DNA of 64,000 nucleotides. Source: Piscicola geometra. Lineage: Eukaryota > Annelida > Clitellata > Hirudinida > Piscicolidae. Under the pieces are notes generated by a model, which was not told where the DNA came from, made no database searches, and saw nothing but the letters and a program-made list of their open reading frames with translations. Within the stretch, counting starts at the first letter, position 1; every line of letters starts with the position of its first letter. Positions 31,368-45,200 of this stretch are shown here, in pieces. The stretch spans positions 3,357,233 through 3,421,232 of the forward strand of contig OX030960.1 of NCBI GenBank assembly GCA_943735955.1. Reading direction: 5' to 3'. The translations under genes and the position numbers were made by a program.

Positions 31368-31532
31368 GCAATGTCTCAGACCCTGCAAGACAAGAAGTGG
31401 CTTCTAGGAGCTGGTTCTCAACAAGAAAAACCTGTTAGTGAATCCATCGAGACTCCCTTATTCAAAAAACAAATTTTCTGCTTTTTAAATGTGCATAGTT
31501 TCTTTTCAAACAATTATTTATCCTTTTTTTGA
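31368..31532 (+). other. Unassigned candidate exon, 53-codon ORF (31371-31532)
   Basis: After a CATCCATCCACCCATC repeat and a strong acceptor (CTCTCCTACAG|GC, 31367) an ATG at 31371 opens a 53-codon frame beginning MSQTLQDKKWLLGAG. Possible donors lie near 31437. The repeat-then-acceptor layout is the same as at true exons of CLUH and SART3. No homology recognised; it could be a 5' exon of the TRIM gene or noise. Confidence 0.25.
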
Positions 31533-31913
31533 AGTATTAAATATTTATTACTTTTTGGAGTTAATGGAATTATTGCTTCATATGGCTTTCTCACTCGCTT
31601 GTAGCAAACGTACAAATACGTGTAAACGCCAAGGAAATTCGAAGAAGTCGATAAGGTGGAAGAAGTTGATAAGAATTCGTGTAGAGAAGCATGCAATAAG
31701 AATAAAAAGTTTAAGACTCAGTTGCGATGGATTTATTATGCAGTTGCTATCTTCTGCACCGAATGTTTTAAAGCTTTTCACACCGCTTTGAATAAAGAAA
31801 GAGCAATTCTTTTTTAGGAACTTACATATATTGTCTACAAAAGCATGTACGCAAGAACTTCACTTTTGCAGACTTCTTTTCCGACCAAAGAGTCTTTCAC
31901 AAAACTTGAAAAC

Positions 31914-34560
31914 ATGTCCGAGAATGCACCAGAAGCCGACGCCACAGCGCCACCAGCCGCAGCAACCACTCACGCAGTCATCGCCACAGGATCTTCATCT
32001 AACAGACTGGCTCAAGAAATCTACGACGAGTTTCTGGTCTGCAAGATCTGTCTGGACGGCTACAAGAACCCAAAATGCCTCGATTGTCTTCACACCTTTT
32101 GCGAAACGTGCATAGAAACGCACGTCAATTCGGAGCCCGCCTACAAGAAGTACAGCGACTACCGAGAATTCACGTGTCCACTCTGTCGCAAACGAACGCA
32201 GTTGCCTGTGGGAGGCGTCAAGAAGCTGCCCGATAACTTTTTAGTTTCCAGTCTGACCGAGGTGGTTGGTCGTCAGAAGCCGCCAATGAACCCATCGTGC
32301 GACATCTGCAAATTGGTGCTGAAGGTGGAGAAGGAGGCGACCAGCAAGTGCCTTGATTGCAGCAAACTCCTGTGCGCCTCGTGTGTCGCCCTGCACAAGA
32401 ACACTAAGGTTGGCTGGTGATGGCTTGTTGCTGAGTGCATGCCCTTTGGTGGCAATGGGTGTTTTGAAGGTTGAATGTGTTTTAGTGTGGTGTTGTAGAG
32501 TGTTGGTGTGTACTTTTGGGATTTGTTGTTGTGCGCTGTAGATGATTTTGTAGCCTAGAAATTATATTTATAGCTAGACTTATTGGGAAGACCTCGACTA
32601 ACACAAATTTAGATTTCTTCATATGTATGTTTGTATGTGTGTGTGTGTGTATGTATGTTTTTTATGTATCTATGTATGTATGCCTATATCTATTTTTTCA
32701 TACGAATGGGCATATTATTTTAGGAAATAACGTCTGTTGTTTTGCAAGGCATTGCTGGTTTGTGACTCAGAGCCATTAAACAAATAGGCATGAAATAACG
32801 AATAATTAAACAGTTTAAGGCTTAAATTTGTGCATTTAGCGAAAACTAAAAGCAATAAATTCTTGCTCATATCTCGACTTAAATACGCCATGCCTGTTCA
32901 GCCTTATTCAAGCAAGTGGCAATTATAGCTTGAAGGCAATCTCTGAGCATGTGTTAGCTTTTAAAGCTGCAGGAATTAATATTGAGAAATGTTAGTGAAA
33001 ATATTAAATCGATAATATTACTAGGCCTTACGTAGTGGAAAGCTTGGATAATTTCAATAATATCACGGTGTTTTTAAAATATTAATAATTAATTTTTTGC
33101 GCATCCAGGTGACGAGCAACCACTCTCTGTTCGACGTTGAAATCGAAAAGGAAATAGGCTGCAAAGACCATCAGGTTGAGATATTCGTCCTAACCTCTAA
33201 TGAGTTCATCATAGTTTAAAATTAATAAATAACAATTACAATTTATAAAATTATATACATTTTTTAAGAGCCCTTATGACTTGAGAAATTTACTCAAACA
33301 TTTAACCAACCTTGAAAACGCTTAAAGGACGAAGTTGTACGGTTCTACTGCGAGCCGTGTCAGACGTGCGTTTGTGTCTTGTGCACTTTCAACGAGCACA
33401 GAGACCACGCAATCAGCCAGTTCCAGGATGTTGCCGTCAAGTACAAAGCCAATATTGAAGACTTGCTGGCGTCTTGCAAAGCCAAAATTCAAGTTCTTGA
33501 AGTTCAACTTGAGGCCGTGAATAAGTTGGTGGTGCTTGAAGTGTAAAAGTTAGATATTTTAAATCCAGCTAAATCTTCAAATAAATATTGTAAAAAATAT
33601 TTATTATTCCGTCACATAAAATCTCTATCCAAACATCAACCAACCAACCAACCAATTCTTTCTTTTTCCAAATCTTCTCAGATGCGAGACTACCATAAAA
33701 CAAGTGGAGCAAACGATTCGAGACAAGTCGATAGAGTACATTCAGCTGATCAGGGACAGGGAAAAACAGCTGTTGGAAGAACTCCACCAAGCGTATGGCC
33801 AAGATTGCTTTGAAGCGATTGACGGAAAGAAAGAATTGATTCATCAAGTGGGCGGTGGTGTGGATGTTATGGAGTTTAGCGTGGCAATTGTCAGATAAAA
33901 AGTGTATTTAAAAATTTACCAATAGTTTTTCACATTTGAAATGGAGTTTTTTGCAGTGATGATGAAAAAATTAAACTCCCATGTATTTGTCTTCTTCTTC
34001 TCTCGCAGGTGGAAAACATCCGAAACACGTGCAACATCAGCGAGGTGATCCTGCTGGGAAAGGAAATAGAACTCCTGCTGCTGAAGAAAGACGTTGAAGA
34101 AAAACTAAATCTCATGAACCAAGTCGAAGCAAAGCCCCTGCCTAGCACCATCAGCAAGAACGTCGACTTCCAGACCGGGCAGGTAGACCTGGGTTTCCTG
34201 GTGCATGAGACTGAGGGCATGGAGTCAAAGTCAAGAGAAACCGTGGTGGTGCGAGCGAGGAAGGTTGAGAATGGAAAGGCCACTTCTCGTTGGTTGTCTG
34301 CTGTGGTGGTAGAAGCTAGCGGTCCTGGAGAAACTGCTTCAGATTGTGCTGTTGTTGGAGGAGGAAATAGAATTCTTGCGGGTAGCATTAGAGAAGAGTC
34401 TACTGTAGTGGTGAAGCAAGAGGCAGGCTGTTACGAGCTGATGGAAACCAAAGAACATGCTGTTCAAACCGACCCTTTGAACCGAGGAGATGCTGATTTG
34501 GAAGATGAGGATGGAGTGGTGAGGAGGAGAAGGAGGAAGCCTGAGGAAGGAATGAAGTGA
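31914..34560 (+). CDS. TRIM-type RING/B-box/coiled-coil protein, likely E3 ubiquitin ligase
   Basis: Five exons: 31914-32408, 33109-33174, 33328-33524, 33682-33847, 34009-34560, giving 491 aa. A C3HC4 RING lies at residues 43-91 (C43, C46, C58, H60, C63, C66, C88, C91; the last pair is CPLC). A B-box1-like knuckle spans about 129-161 (CDIC, CLDC, CASC). A B-box2 spans 183-214 (C183, H186, C195, C198, C203, C206, H211, H214). A coiled coil rich in Glu/Lys/Leu follows to about 330. The C-terminus (about 165 aa) has no NHL, SPRY or filamin repeat and ends in a Glu/Arg-rich basic tail. An in-frame ATG at 31845 would add 23 aa, but a good acceptor (CTTTTGCAG, 31870) lies between the two, favouring 31914. 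The family transfers ubiquitin; target unknown. Confidence 0.85.
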
Positions 34561-34635
34561 AGAGATGCTTTAGGGATGTCATATTAGGATAACTCAATGT
34601 TGATGAGAATGGTCTTAAGAAAGAACATATTTAAT

Positions 34636-34641
34636 AATAAA
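34636..34641 (+). terminator. TRIM-gene polyadenylation signal AATAAA
   Basis: Canonical hexamer 76 nt after the stop codon at 34560. Confidence 0.6.
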
Positions 34642-34649
34642 GCTCCAGT

Positions 34650-35780
34650 GAATTCTATAGTTGAAAACTTAATCTTCACCAGTAATAGTAATTCTTAATT
34701 TGTAGTTTATGTTAACATTGTTGAATGGTTAATTAATTAAACTAATTAAGCCTTTAGTCTCGACTAATAAAGGTTATAATCCTTATAATATAAAGTATTA
34801 CAGGTCTCCAATTCATATTCAAGCTCTTTGAAAACTTTATTTCTGTCAAATGATATTTAAGTTTTAACAAAAAAGGAAAGACAGGCATTTAAAATTCGCT
34901 CTAGAGAAATAGGAGTAACTTGGTACAAATCAACTCTGAAGTTAAAAACGACGAAACTAGGTTTATCAACCCTTTCATTTGTCAAACGTCGAAAATAAAC
35001 TATTTAGCTATGAATTTCTAAAATTTACAGTAAAAAAATATATTTCTTAATATTCAAACCAACAGTCCACAAGCTTCAAAGAATACAAAGCTTTTATATA
35101 AAATGTGCAAAAGTTCAAATCGATTACAAAAGGAAAGCAAATGCTGTATAGAAAGAAGCATTAGACATCTGTGTTACGTACTTTAATTGATAATATGTTA
35201 TACAGATTCCTAAAACGACTAAACATTCTTATAAAAGTACAATGACAATATGGAAAATGCGATAGCACAGAGGTATGGGTGTAATCAAAATCAATAAAAG
35301 GTTGTCACATTTCATGGCCAAGATTTTCCTTTTTTTGGGTTAAAGAGTGGAAAAAGATCTTATAGTCGAAGACTACCACCCATTTAATTGGTCCATTCAG
35401 ATAAAATTATTCAAAACGCACCCTAAAGTCGACGACTACCAACCAATCCAAATAAACAAAATGGATTTTCGAAAATGGTTTAAAGACGAAAGAGCAAGTT
35501 GGAAGCACGCTTCTGGTAAGCTAGGACGTGGAAATGTAGCAGAACTTGGGCATCGTGCGCTGTTGTATAAGCTGCGAATATGGGTACAATATATAGCCTA
35601 TATAATATAGAATAGGCTGCTGAGAATTGCCCTACAGAGTTCAAGGCTTTCCGATTTCTTGGTGGTGACCGTGTTGAAACTAGAATGCCGTTGAGTTGTA
35701 TTGGGAATAGAAAATGAGGGAATATAAAAATAATTTTCTTTAATATATTTTCTATTCTAAAATATGTGTTCTAAAAGGGA
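34650..35780. other. Intergenic DNA between convergent TRIM and esterase genes
   Basis: AT-rich. An 87-codon frame (35347-35610) begins at GTG, with an internal ATG at 35461, and shows no homology; I do not call it. No repeats of note. Confidence 0.5.
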
Positions 35781-35788
35781 GTATTATT

Positions 35789-35794
35789 TTATTC
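35789..35794 (-). terminator. Esterase polyadenylation signal
   Basis: TTTATT on the + strand (AATAAA on -) about 45 nt after the esterase stop codon. Confidence 0.55.
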
Positions 35795-35839
35795 ATAATA
35801 AATAACTAATAAACAAAAAAATTCAGAATTACTATTAGC

Positions 35840-38800
35840 TCATAAGTTGGTAGCGTGCTCGGAAGAATAAAGCTTTGAAATCTTTTCTAACCTGCTGGTT
35901 TTTATTTTTAATTTGTATATGATGCCGATGAGGAGGAGGATGAGGATGACTGCGAAGACTAGAAGTGTGATTAAAATGTGGGAAAAGTTGTCCGGATGTC
36001 CGTCTCCCGCCTGCATTGGCTCATCAGCACCCGCTTCCACCTGGCTTGGATATTTCTTGAGAATACTGCCACCCGGACCAAGTGCGTTGAGTGAAGTTTT
36101 AGGGAAAAGATTTGGAATCAATTCGTTCCAAAAAAATGTTTTTTCAATCGAGAGGTGCGAGAAAACTTCGGTTCCTGAGAGACTAAAGTTCATGTACCTG
36201 CGTGTCTGCGAGTCGTACTTGGGCCATTCCACGCCATTCAACAATGGCACCTTCCTACAGAATAAAAAATATGTTAAAATAATATTTTTATATAGTTTTT
36301 TAAGCTAAATTTAAGTTTTTATAACTAAATATGATAAATAAAAAAATTGATAATGCGAACAAAATAAAATAACCAAACCGACTTGTTTTTCGCAAAGTAT
36401 GTCCAAGTGCTCATGAGAGTTTTTGAGAGATTTTTGGCGGGAGAATCGTCAGACGCCTCAGGATCAAACTTTATTTTTTGTTGGTCGTCACCTGGATCAG
36501 CTCCGAACGGAGTGCCAAAGAGGTAGCTCAGTTCAATGCTGTGGTAGCTTTGCGGGTCGCAGAAGTAGTAGAAGTAGACTTGAGGCGAGTGGATGGACAC
36601 GATGTCGGCCATTTGCAGCGTTGGAATTTCCATATTTATGTCGGTCAACATCTGGAAGGTTTTGGTAGCGTTTGAAAACTTAAAATTCAAGTTATATTTA
36701 AATTAAAATATGATGATGAAACGGAAAAATTAAAATTAAAAAGATAATTTGAAAATAAAAAAACTAATGAATTGGTTTTACTTGAGAATTTTTGTAATAA
36801 ACCACTCCATTTGCGAGATCAGTGTTCGGCTGGAGAAGAGCTCCGGATTTTTGGTATTTCATGTCTAAATACTTTTGTTGTTCGATTCCCAAGGTGGCAG
36901 GCCAGTCAATGTAATAGAACCTCAGCAGATCCACTATCTTCTTGTCGTTGGCGAAGTCCTTGTAGAGGTACATTTCCATAATGGTGTCTACTTCTGTCTT
37001 GTTGAAAAAGCCTTCCATGAAGAAATCTGTAAAATTAGTTCAGCGCATGTTTTGATGCGTTTTTTTATTATTTAAAAAACTAATATTATAAATACAATTA
37101 ATATCAACATATAATTTTTAGATATAATTTTTTACTAATATATCTGGTAAAATAAATATATAATACCACTCATAAGACACAATTTCACAAACAAAAACAC
37201 AGTAAACATTTCCATATTCAATCAAGCAACAAATCACTCTGGCAAATCTCTACCGAATTCTTTCTCGACGACGCCTGTGATCAGAGGCACCTTATGGTAG
37301 TGACCCTCCATGATCGCCTCGTGAATGGTCCTCTTGATCAAAACTCCATCCAAGTACGGACGGAACTCCACTCCCAGTTTGTCGAAGAGGGGAAACTGGC
37401 AATGGAAAATAAATCACTAAAATAAATAGGTTTTTTAACCATTATTGATTGTGTCAGAAGACTTTTAATACTTTTTTTCTATTAATAAAAAATAATCTTT
37501 CAAGAAAATAAACCTATTTTCAACCTAAGTCAACCGACTCACATTAGATCTCATCTGAATGAACTTATCCACTTTCACTTTTCGCAGGCACTCGACCACC
37601 CTCGCCATGCGTTCGTGATAGAGATCCCCCTCATAGACGATTCCTCGGTGGTCCTCGTTGCCCTTGCCGTCGTGCCCGCAACCCAGCATGTTTGACACGT
37701 TGAAGATGTACTCCTTGAAGTTGATGCCCATCTGGTCGTGGTAGAGTCCGTAAGAGGCGGATGCACTGCCGCTCTGAGCCACTGCGCTGTGGAAGAGACC
37801 TAAGTGTGTGGTTGTGGGTCGGTTTGTGAGTGTGGGCGTGTGTGAATGGATGAATGTGGATGTGAGGAAAACGTGGTTCGAATACTAGAAGAATCTTCGA
37901 AGTGTTTAAAACTTGGGTTTGCTGGATTTAAGGGTGTGTTTAATCGATTGAAAAGGCTTCGGAACTTTAAGATTATAATCTGCTGAAGCATATGGTCTTC
38001 GAAAAGATTATTAAAAAAACATTAATTTATTCAAAAAGTTTAAGAAAAACTTTAAAGCCTTTTTTTCTGTCACTTATGCATTTTATGCTTACAATTGCAG
38101 TTTTGAGTGTTTATCTGTGTTAAGCGAAACGTCTTAGGATGCCTTAGGATAGATTTTTATTGGTTTTTAAATGAAACAAAACAGCCTCTAATTTATCTCA
38201 AATAAACCATTTATTTTTAAATAATCGTGCAGATTTTTGGCTTCAAGTGGCTCAAATAGGTTTTATCGTATTACTTTCATTCAGTCATGAGAGTCAACTT
38301 GGATTTCATTTTCTACTTAGAAATACTCAACATCTGTTTCAAGAATAAATCTTATTTCGATCTAAAGGCTTTATTCACACACTAACGCTTTCAAACTTGA
38401 TTACAACCAACTGCACACATAAACCCAACGGAATCAAACTTTAAAACACCCATAAAACAACACCACACGTAGCAACAACAACAAACAACCTTTAGATTCT
38501 TCAATGGTCATATGCGTTCCAACCAATGCCGCTCCAACACTGTGTCCAACCAACATGACGTTGCCTGGGTCGCCCCTGAAGGAAGCGATGTTGCGCTGAA
38601 TCCACTTCATCACCATCAACTGGTCCTTCAAGCCGTAATTGCCGCTCATGTGGTGGTCGCCACTAACCAGGAATCCTGAGGGAGTGTTGTGGTGTGTTTT
38701 GGCGTTTTAATGGTTTGGATTTGTTTTGTTGTGGAAAGAGTTGGGAACGATGTTTGGTTGAGAAAGTCGTTGCCTTGTTGTTGGTTGTAGGTTTTAAAAA

Positions 38801-40897
38801 TAAAACAAAAATGTGAAAAATACTTTTTTTAAAGATAAAAGATGACAAAAGAAATAAGATTTCGTTTCTTCCTCATCACTTTTCCTTCTAAAGTTAACAA
38901 TGGCGCTATTCTGGCACTCCGTGAATAAGACTTTATTGACCGAATACTTTGCAAAAGCTTCTTATTACAGTATTTTTTTCTTTTTTTTTACCTAAATCAC
39001 CAAAAATAGTTTTAGGCATTTAAACAAATCCTAGCATAAGTTCGTAAATTGGTGTATAATTGGCGCTAATTAAAATAAAATAAATGAGTCAAATATAAAA
39101 AAATCCCCATTTTATAAAAACACTTTCATTGACACTTTATCTAAGCTAATAAAACAAGAATGATGAGAAGCATCGGCTTTCTGAAACCCTCTCCATACCG
39201 ACCGAGAGCTCCAAGGCGGTAGTTGAAGGTGACGACGACGACGCCGAAGGAGGCGAGCACACTGCCGTCGTACATGTTGCCTGTGCCCGACTCGTAAGAG
39301 CCTCCGTGGATGAAGAGAATTACTGGGTATTTGACCTTGAGATCTGAAGCCTGTGGGAGGGTGGTGGTTAAGTAGGAGTTAAAATTTCGAGTGGAGTTGA
39401 GGGAGGATGAACAGAAGAGCTTTCGCTGCCACCTCGAAGGGCGTGAAGACGTTGAGAAAGAGACAATCTTCGTTTTGCTGATCATCCAACCAAATCATGT
39501 CGTCGGGGAAGGAGGATTGTGGACAAGACGGTCCTTTCTTGAACGCCTCTCTTTCTCCTTGCCACTTCTCTGGAGCCTCTGGAGGCTGTGGTTGAGTAGC
39601 AGAAGTTGTTGTGGTTGCTGAGTGTTTAATTTATCATATGCCAAATTGCGAATAATTTGTTTTGTTCTTTTCAATGCAGCATTTTAATGTTTTATCATCA
39701 AACTTAAAAACTTTTAAGAAACATTTATTTTAAATTATGTTTTACTTTGAAACTTGATCTTCTTCAAATTATTCATTATTTCTTAAAACCATCTTTCAAA
39801 AATCTTTTGCGGCAAAACAAGCAGCTGTACGAAATCAAGACAAACTTTCTCGAAACCACAGCTTCTGCAAATCATTAATCTATTCAGACAACCAAAATTT
39901 TTGCAAATCATTAATCTATTCAGACAGCAACAAAGCTTGTTATCATATCAGGGTGCCCGTTGGCTTTGGCATATGGTGTCTGCAAAGGTTTCTGGTTGTT
40001 TGGGCAGACGTCTTATGGATCAGGCTACATGTTCCTATGCCTATTTATCATCCTCTAATTACTCGGCTGACTCTGATGGTGCATACTTTAAGAGTATTTA
40101 TTGGATTTTATTTCCCATTTATTATATATTTTTTACGATTTTATATATTTTTTTTAATGCTCATTAAATGTTTTTTTACAAGATTTTTATTCTCGATATT
40201 TTCAAGTTAATCCCACATCTATCATGCATTATCCATTCATCATCTTTAAAGCTTCTGAAAACTTTTTATTCAAAAAATTGATCGTTTTTTAAATATTCTT
40301 TTCCCCAAACTAATTGAATTCACCGTAAATAGTGATAATAAAAAGATGAGTTGATTTACAGACATGAAACGAAAAAAAAATATATTTTTTTGCAAATAGA
40401 TTTTAATAAAAATTAATTTACTTTTTTTTAATTAACAAAAAAACTCACACTGAATCTGAGTTTTCCGACGGGTGGCTTGGCAAATGGAACGCCGTAGAAT
40501 CTGTCAATGACATCTGTCACCTTCTCTGTATGTGTAAATACTTGCTTTTGTGTTCTTGTGTTTGCTTGTACGTATCACGTTCCAACTCATTTACTATTTA
40601 TAATTTCGTATTTTCTCAAATAACCAAAAGTTTATTTAGTTCTTTAAAACTAATTTTCTCATTCCATTCTTCTACGACCCCCCTCCTCCACCACCAGCAT
40701 CAACTACCATCCCTCATACCACCTTCTAGGCCTGTCAGATTCAGTCTGAGTCTCTTCCCGACCAGCCTCCCATACTCTATTTCCACGACGACTTCTCCAA
40801 TGGCCGTTTCGATCTTCGATTTCTGTTCGATCGCTCGCACGCAAGAAAGGCAGACGAGGAGAAATAATTGGCGCCTCAAAATGTTTGGAAGCTTCAT
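35840..40897 (-). CDS. Type-B carboxylesterase / cholinesterase-like, single-pass membrane protein
   Basis: Ten exons: 40897-40723, 40525-40449, 39585-39433, 39350-39203, 38675-38490, 37799-37543, 37395-37254, 37026-36782, 36651-36379, 36250-35840; 688 aa. Signal peptide at residues 1-22. Family landmarks: [21 protein letters not shown]; oxyanion-hole HGG at 150-152; nucleophile G-H-S-V-G with Ser230; candidate acid Glu378 (GVVEKEF, where cholinesterases have GVVKDEG); candidate His498 ([10 protein letters not shown]). All three catalytic residues seem present, unlike neuroligins, which have lost the serine. A transmembrane helix lies at about 644-664, followed by a 24-residue basic cytoplasmic tail: a type I ectoenzyme hydrolysing esters at the cell surface, or an adhesion receptor that kept its triad. 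Glycine after the acid is replaced by Phe. Exon 10 start was chosen (AAG acceptor) because it alone keeps frame. Substrate is not predictable. Confidence 0.85.
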
Positions 40898-42072
40898 TCT
40901 TTGGCCCTCTGATGTTCCTCAGAGGCTGGAATGGATTAATCGTAGTTTTTGCTCCTGTTGGTAACATTTTATTATATAATTTTTTTCTTTTTTAATTTTT
41001 AATTACTTTATTTTAAAATTAGTAGTGGTTTAGTTATGCTGTAAGGCAATAGGAATATTCAAAATAGAAAACAGCTTTAATGAAGCTAAAAACTATGAAT
41101 GCTAGGTGATGATGATAGTTGATGATGATGATGATATGTTGATGATGATGATGATATGATGTTTTAGCATCCTTTTTTGCAGCAATGGAATGAAAGAATT
41201 CACAAAAGTTGTGTAATTTTCCAATGCATATGTATCATGCAACAATGAATTTTTTATTCGATTCTTTCAAGAAAACGATTAGCCATAAAACCTGGCCAAG
41301 AAAAGATTGGAAAAGAGCCAACTAGGAGGTGGAGTGAATGTGGAATGCATGGAAAATGACTGAATAATGCGACTTGGGTGCATTTGCAATTCTGTGAAAT
41401 GCATTCAAAACTCATTTGCATTTTTAATTTCACTGTTTAAACCACCATAGCGCACTAACAAGCGTAATGAAATGCTGAGAATTGTTGCTGTGGCGAAGCT
41501 TTTTTTGAAAACAAATCGATCTTTTCTCGGATTAACGTTATAATAACCATCTGTATGCTCCTATTTTTATGGAGCTCATATATATAATACAGATTTAATA
41601 ATCGATTTGTATTTAATATTAACTAGACTTCCTTCTTCCAGGTTAATGTATTCACGCTTTCTGCTTATTATTCGTTTTAAATTCCTTGATTTGTGCCGCA
41701 TTTCTCGATAAATAAATGTAAAACGGATTTTTTAAGAGTGCAGAATCTTTATTATTTTAGACACGTTCTGAAAAACCTTTGGAAAGATGCGGAGGAAATG
41801 ATGTGAAATGGAAAGAGTTAATTACGTTTGCTTGCGTGGATTGCATTGTTTGTGCTGAGAAATAAAAAAACAAAAATGATGAATAAATTAGTTTTTTCAC
41901 CATTGCAGGTGAAACACATACCAGTAGCACCAATTAGAATATGTAAAGCGATGTTGGGAAAGTTTTCAAGTGTTGCTATCTAAATCATCTTTTTTTTTTG
42001 CTTTTCCGTTATTTGATTTTTCTCTACAGACACATACAAGAAGACAAAGAAACACGCATAAATAGGAAAATG

Positions 42073-42155
42073 TAGACACATACACACAAACACACACACA
42101 CAAACACACACAAACACACACACAAACACACACACACACACAAATACACACACAA

Positions 42156-42228
<73 letters not shown>

Positions 42229-42242
42229 AACACACACACACA

Positions 42243-42273
<31 letters not shown>
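42073..42273. repeat. (CA)n microsatellite with periodic AAA interruptions
   Basis: About 200 bp of CACACACAAA words. Not at a splice site. Confidence 0.93.
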
Positions 42274-42274
<1 letters not shown>

Positions 42275-45200
42275 GACGTTTGAATGAGGAGTTCTTGAGA
42301 GGCTTCAAACACACCTGCGACCATCTTGGCGAGAGTGCAACGTTGTTATTCAACGCTTTTGTAACTAAAGCTGTTACTCAATCCACTTATCCTTTTGTTT
42401 TCGCTTCAAGAGTAATTTCTGTAGAAAATTACTTTCAGCTTTGAATTTCATTTGTTTTGTGTTTTCGCAATTACGAAAGTTATAATGAAAAAAGCCAAAA
42501 TGGTTGTAGCGAACTGAAACCAATCTCTATAGAATCCATACAAGCACATTGAACCAGATACTCCAAGCTAAGACACACATACAGACACAAGTGCATGAAG
42601 GAAGACATTCAGGAAACTGTCATCCATGTAAATTCATGATGGCTGCATGACTATTGCGAAATTTCAATTATGGGTTGTCAGCACATGCCCACATATGTCT
42701 ACACACACCTAGACATAAAGTTACGCAAGCACATCTTTTCACAAATATTTAAATTTAATTTTGCTACATTTATAAAGATCGAAAATATTAAAGAATTTCT
42801 TTCGTAATTTACAAGTTTAATAAAAAGTTAATTAAATTTTTGTTTGCAATATTTCCGTTTATTTATACATTCAGAATCGATAAATTTAAAGTCTCTAACA
42901 ATACACACTCTAATAGATCTGGCAGCCTGTTTGATCTATTCCATTTTAGTTTTATGCTTCAAGCACTGATTGAAAGTTCGATTTTACATCAGATTTTATT
43001 TTCTTTCAATTCATGATTTTAATTTTATATTTTTAACACTTAAATAAGCGCATTAAGCTTGAATTAATTTTTACTTATTGTTTATTTAAAAACGGAAAAT
43101 TTAATATTTGTTAACTTGAAAACGTTTAAAATGGTTTAAAAATATATTTGGTATAAAAATAATATAATTTAATAAAAAATGTAGAAATGTGGATATTCAT
43201 AAAGCAATGATGTGATTAAAATTCGTTTAAGGATCACTTGAGAGGAAAATTGCCGAATGAAAAATATACCAAAAGAGAAAACAATGGTGGTACAAAGGAA
43301 TACGGTGTTATGTAGAGATGATGAGGGATGCTGTGGAGATAAGGGTGGTCGAAGGGGAAGTGATGATGATGTGGAAATGAAACAAATGTGGGTAGTTAAA
43401 CTTGACAGAATCAAGGGCTTTACAAACTGATAAGACTCGATGCAATAGAGAAAAGTTTAAATAAATTCAACTATTTAATCAATCACTTACTCAACCAATC
43501 AGATGTCTTTATTAAGCGTTTTTGAAACATCGAAAAGATTTTGCTAATAAATTTGTTAATAAAACAGTTTTTAACCCTCCTATAGAATATCTTCAACGTG
43601 ACCAAAGCACCATCTTTTTCACTTCAGCAACATCATCACCACATCATCGTCGTTTTTAAACTACAAAAAATAATTCGAGCTTATCATTGAAACTTTATTT
43701 TCGAGTCGAATCAATTTACTTTTATGAGAGGTTAAACACAAATAAAGATTAGGCCTGCAGAAACCCATTCCAACTTGAGTTTCCACCAAGTGCATAAAGT
43801 TAAAAAAATATTCAAATAAGTGAAACCAGCTTTTGGTTTTTAAAAGAAACGATTTAGTGATAAAAAGATAAGAACTAACTAGTGTGGCTGGAAACTAAGT
43901 GAAATCTGTAAAATAAATCATGTCGGTTCTGGAGTGTGGTTTATGTTTTCTTTAAAAATGCGGTACTTTTTGGAATGTTACTTTCTTGTTTGTCCAGCAT
44001 CACCAAACTCTCTAGACTTATTTTCCAAGCACTTATATTAATTGGTTTTTCTGAAAGTATGATTTTTTTTGGAGTTTTTAAAATAATAATTATTATTTTT
44101 GGGTTTTAATTTAAAAGTATTTACTCTTTTTTTACAATTATAATAACATTTCTTAAAGTTTATACTTTGAAATTCAATATTCAAAATTTTATTAATGTTG
44201 CAAATTGTTGTTTAATTAGCCCACAGCGCGCATAAATGGAAACAAAGCTTTTAGATTGGAACATCGTCATCATCTTCAACTTTCATTTTCAACTTGGCTG
44301 ATATCAAACAGGCCCAATTGACTTACTACGAAGTGTGGTTTCTCTGATTTCTCTTAATCTTTTCTCCACTTCGTTAGAGATCTAAGCAATCTTTTTAAAG
44401 ACTCTCACGTCTTGACCAACCTCTTTTTTCTTACAATTTTTTCCATTTTTATACTCATTTTTTTAAAATTTACCATTGTTGATTCAACTGAAACTATCAC
44501 AAATTTCCTCGATTCTAAGAATTTTAAGACATTTTCATGGCTTTGATGCCGCACACCAAACTAACCATCGCATGCTTCTGCATCGAAGACGATTTACTCT
44601 TTCTGTTGTCACAGCGCAAGTCTCCCAGGCATGCAACACTGGGATCATAACGCACTTGAATTTTCAGAAAAAACTATTTTTTGTTGATCCGATAATGGCA
44701 CCAGCATCCCAACCACCTTCAGCTGAAAAAATGTCATGAGGCTAGCTGAACAGGACTCCACGGAAACTCGATTTTGAGTGATTCTCCCATGCTCTTTTAC
44801 TTGCGTCTCTATTTGGAGAAAACTCACAAACATCATTAAAAAAGCTTATAAAAGTAAAGCGAAGGCCATCAAAGCAGCAATGCAATAAATACCAATCTTC
44901 ACACGTCCATACAAATCTATTGCGAGAAGTCTTTGCAATCAGGCCTTAAAAATGGGAAGTGAGTATGTTTCAGGATAATGTAAACCACATATAAAAGTAT
45001 GAATATTTTTATTTGTAGAGTATTCAAATACATAAGTTTTATTTGTGTTTTTGAGCTGTGGTGAGTGCGGAGTGGATGTCATAAACAGTAGGTTATCATT
45101 GAAGAAGTAGCTATCAGAAAGACGTTAATTCATTAACGCAGTCAGGAGTCCATAAAAGTTTCGCATGTTTGGTCGTATTGAGGGATAGTATTGATGGCGC

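Noticed and set aside
35347..35610. 87-codon frame between TRIM and esterase
   Set aside because: Starts at GTG, no homology, no splice context.
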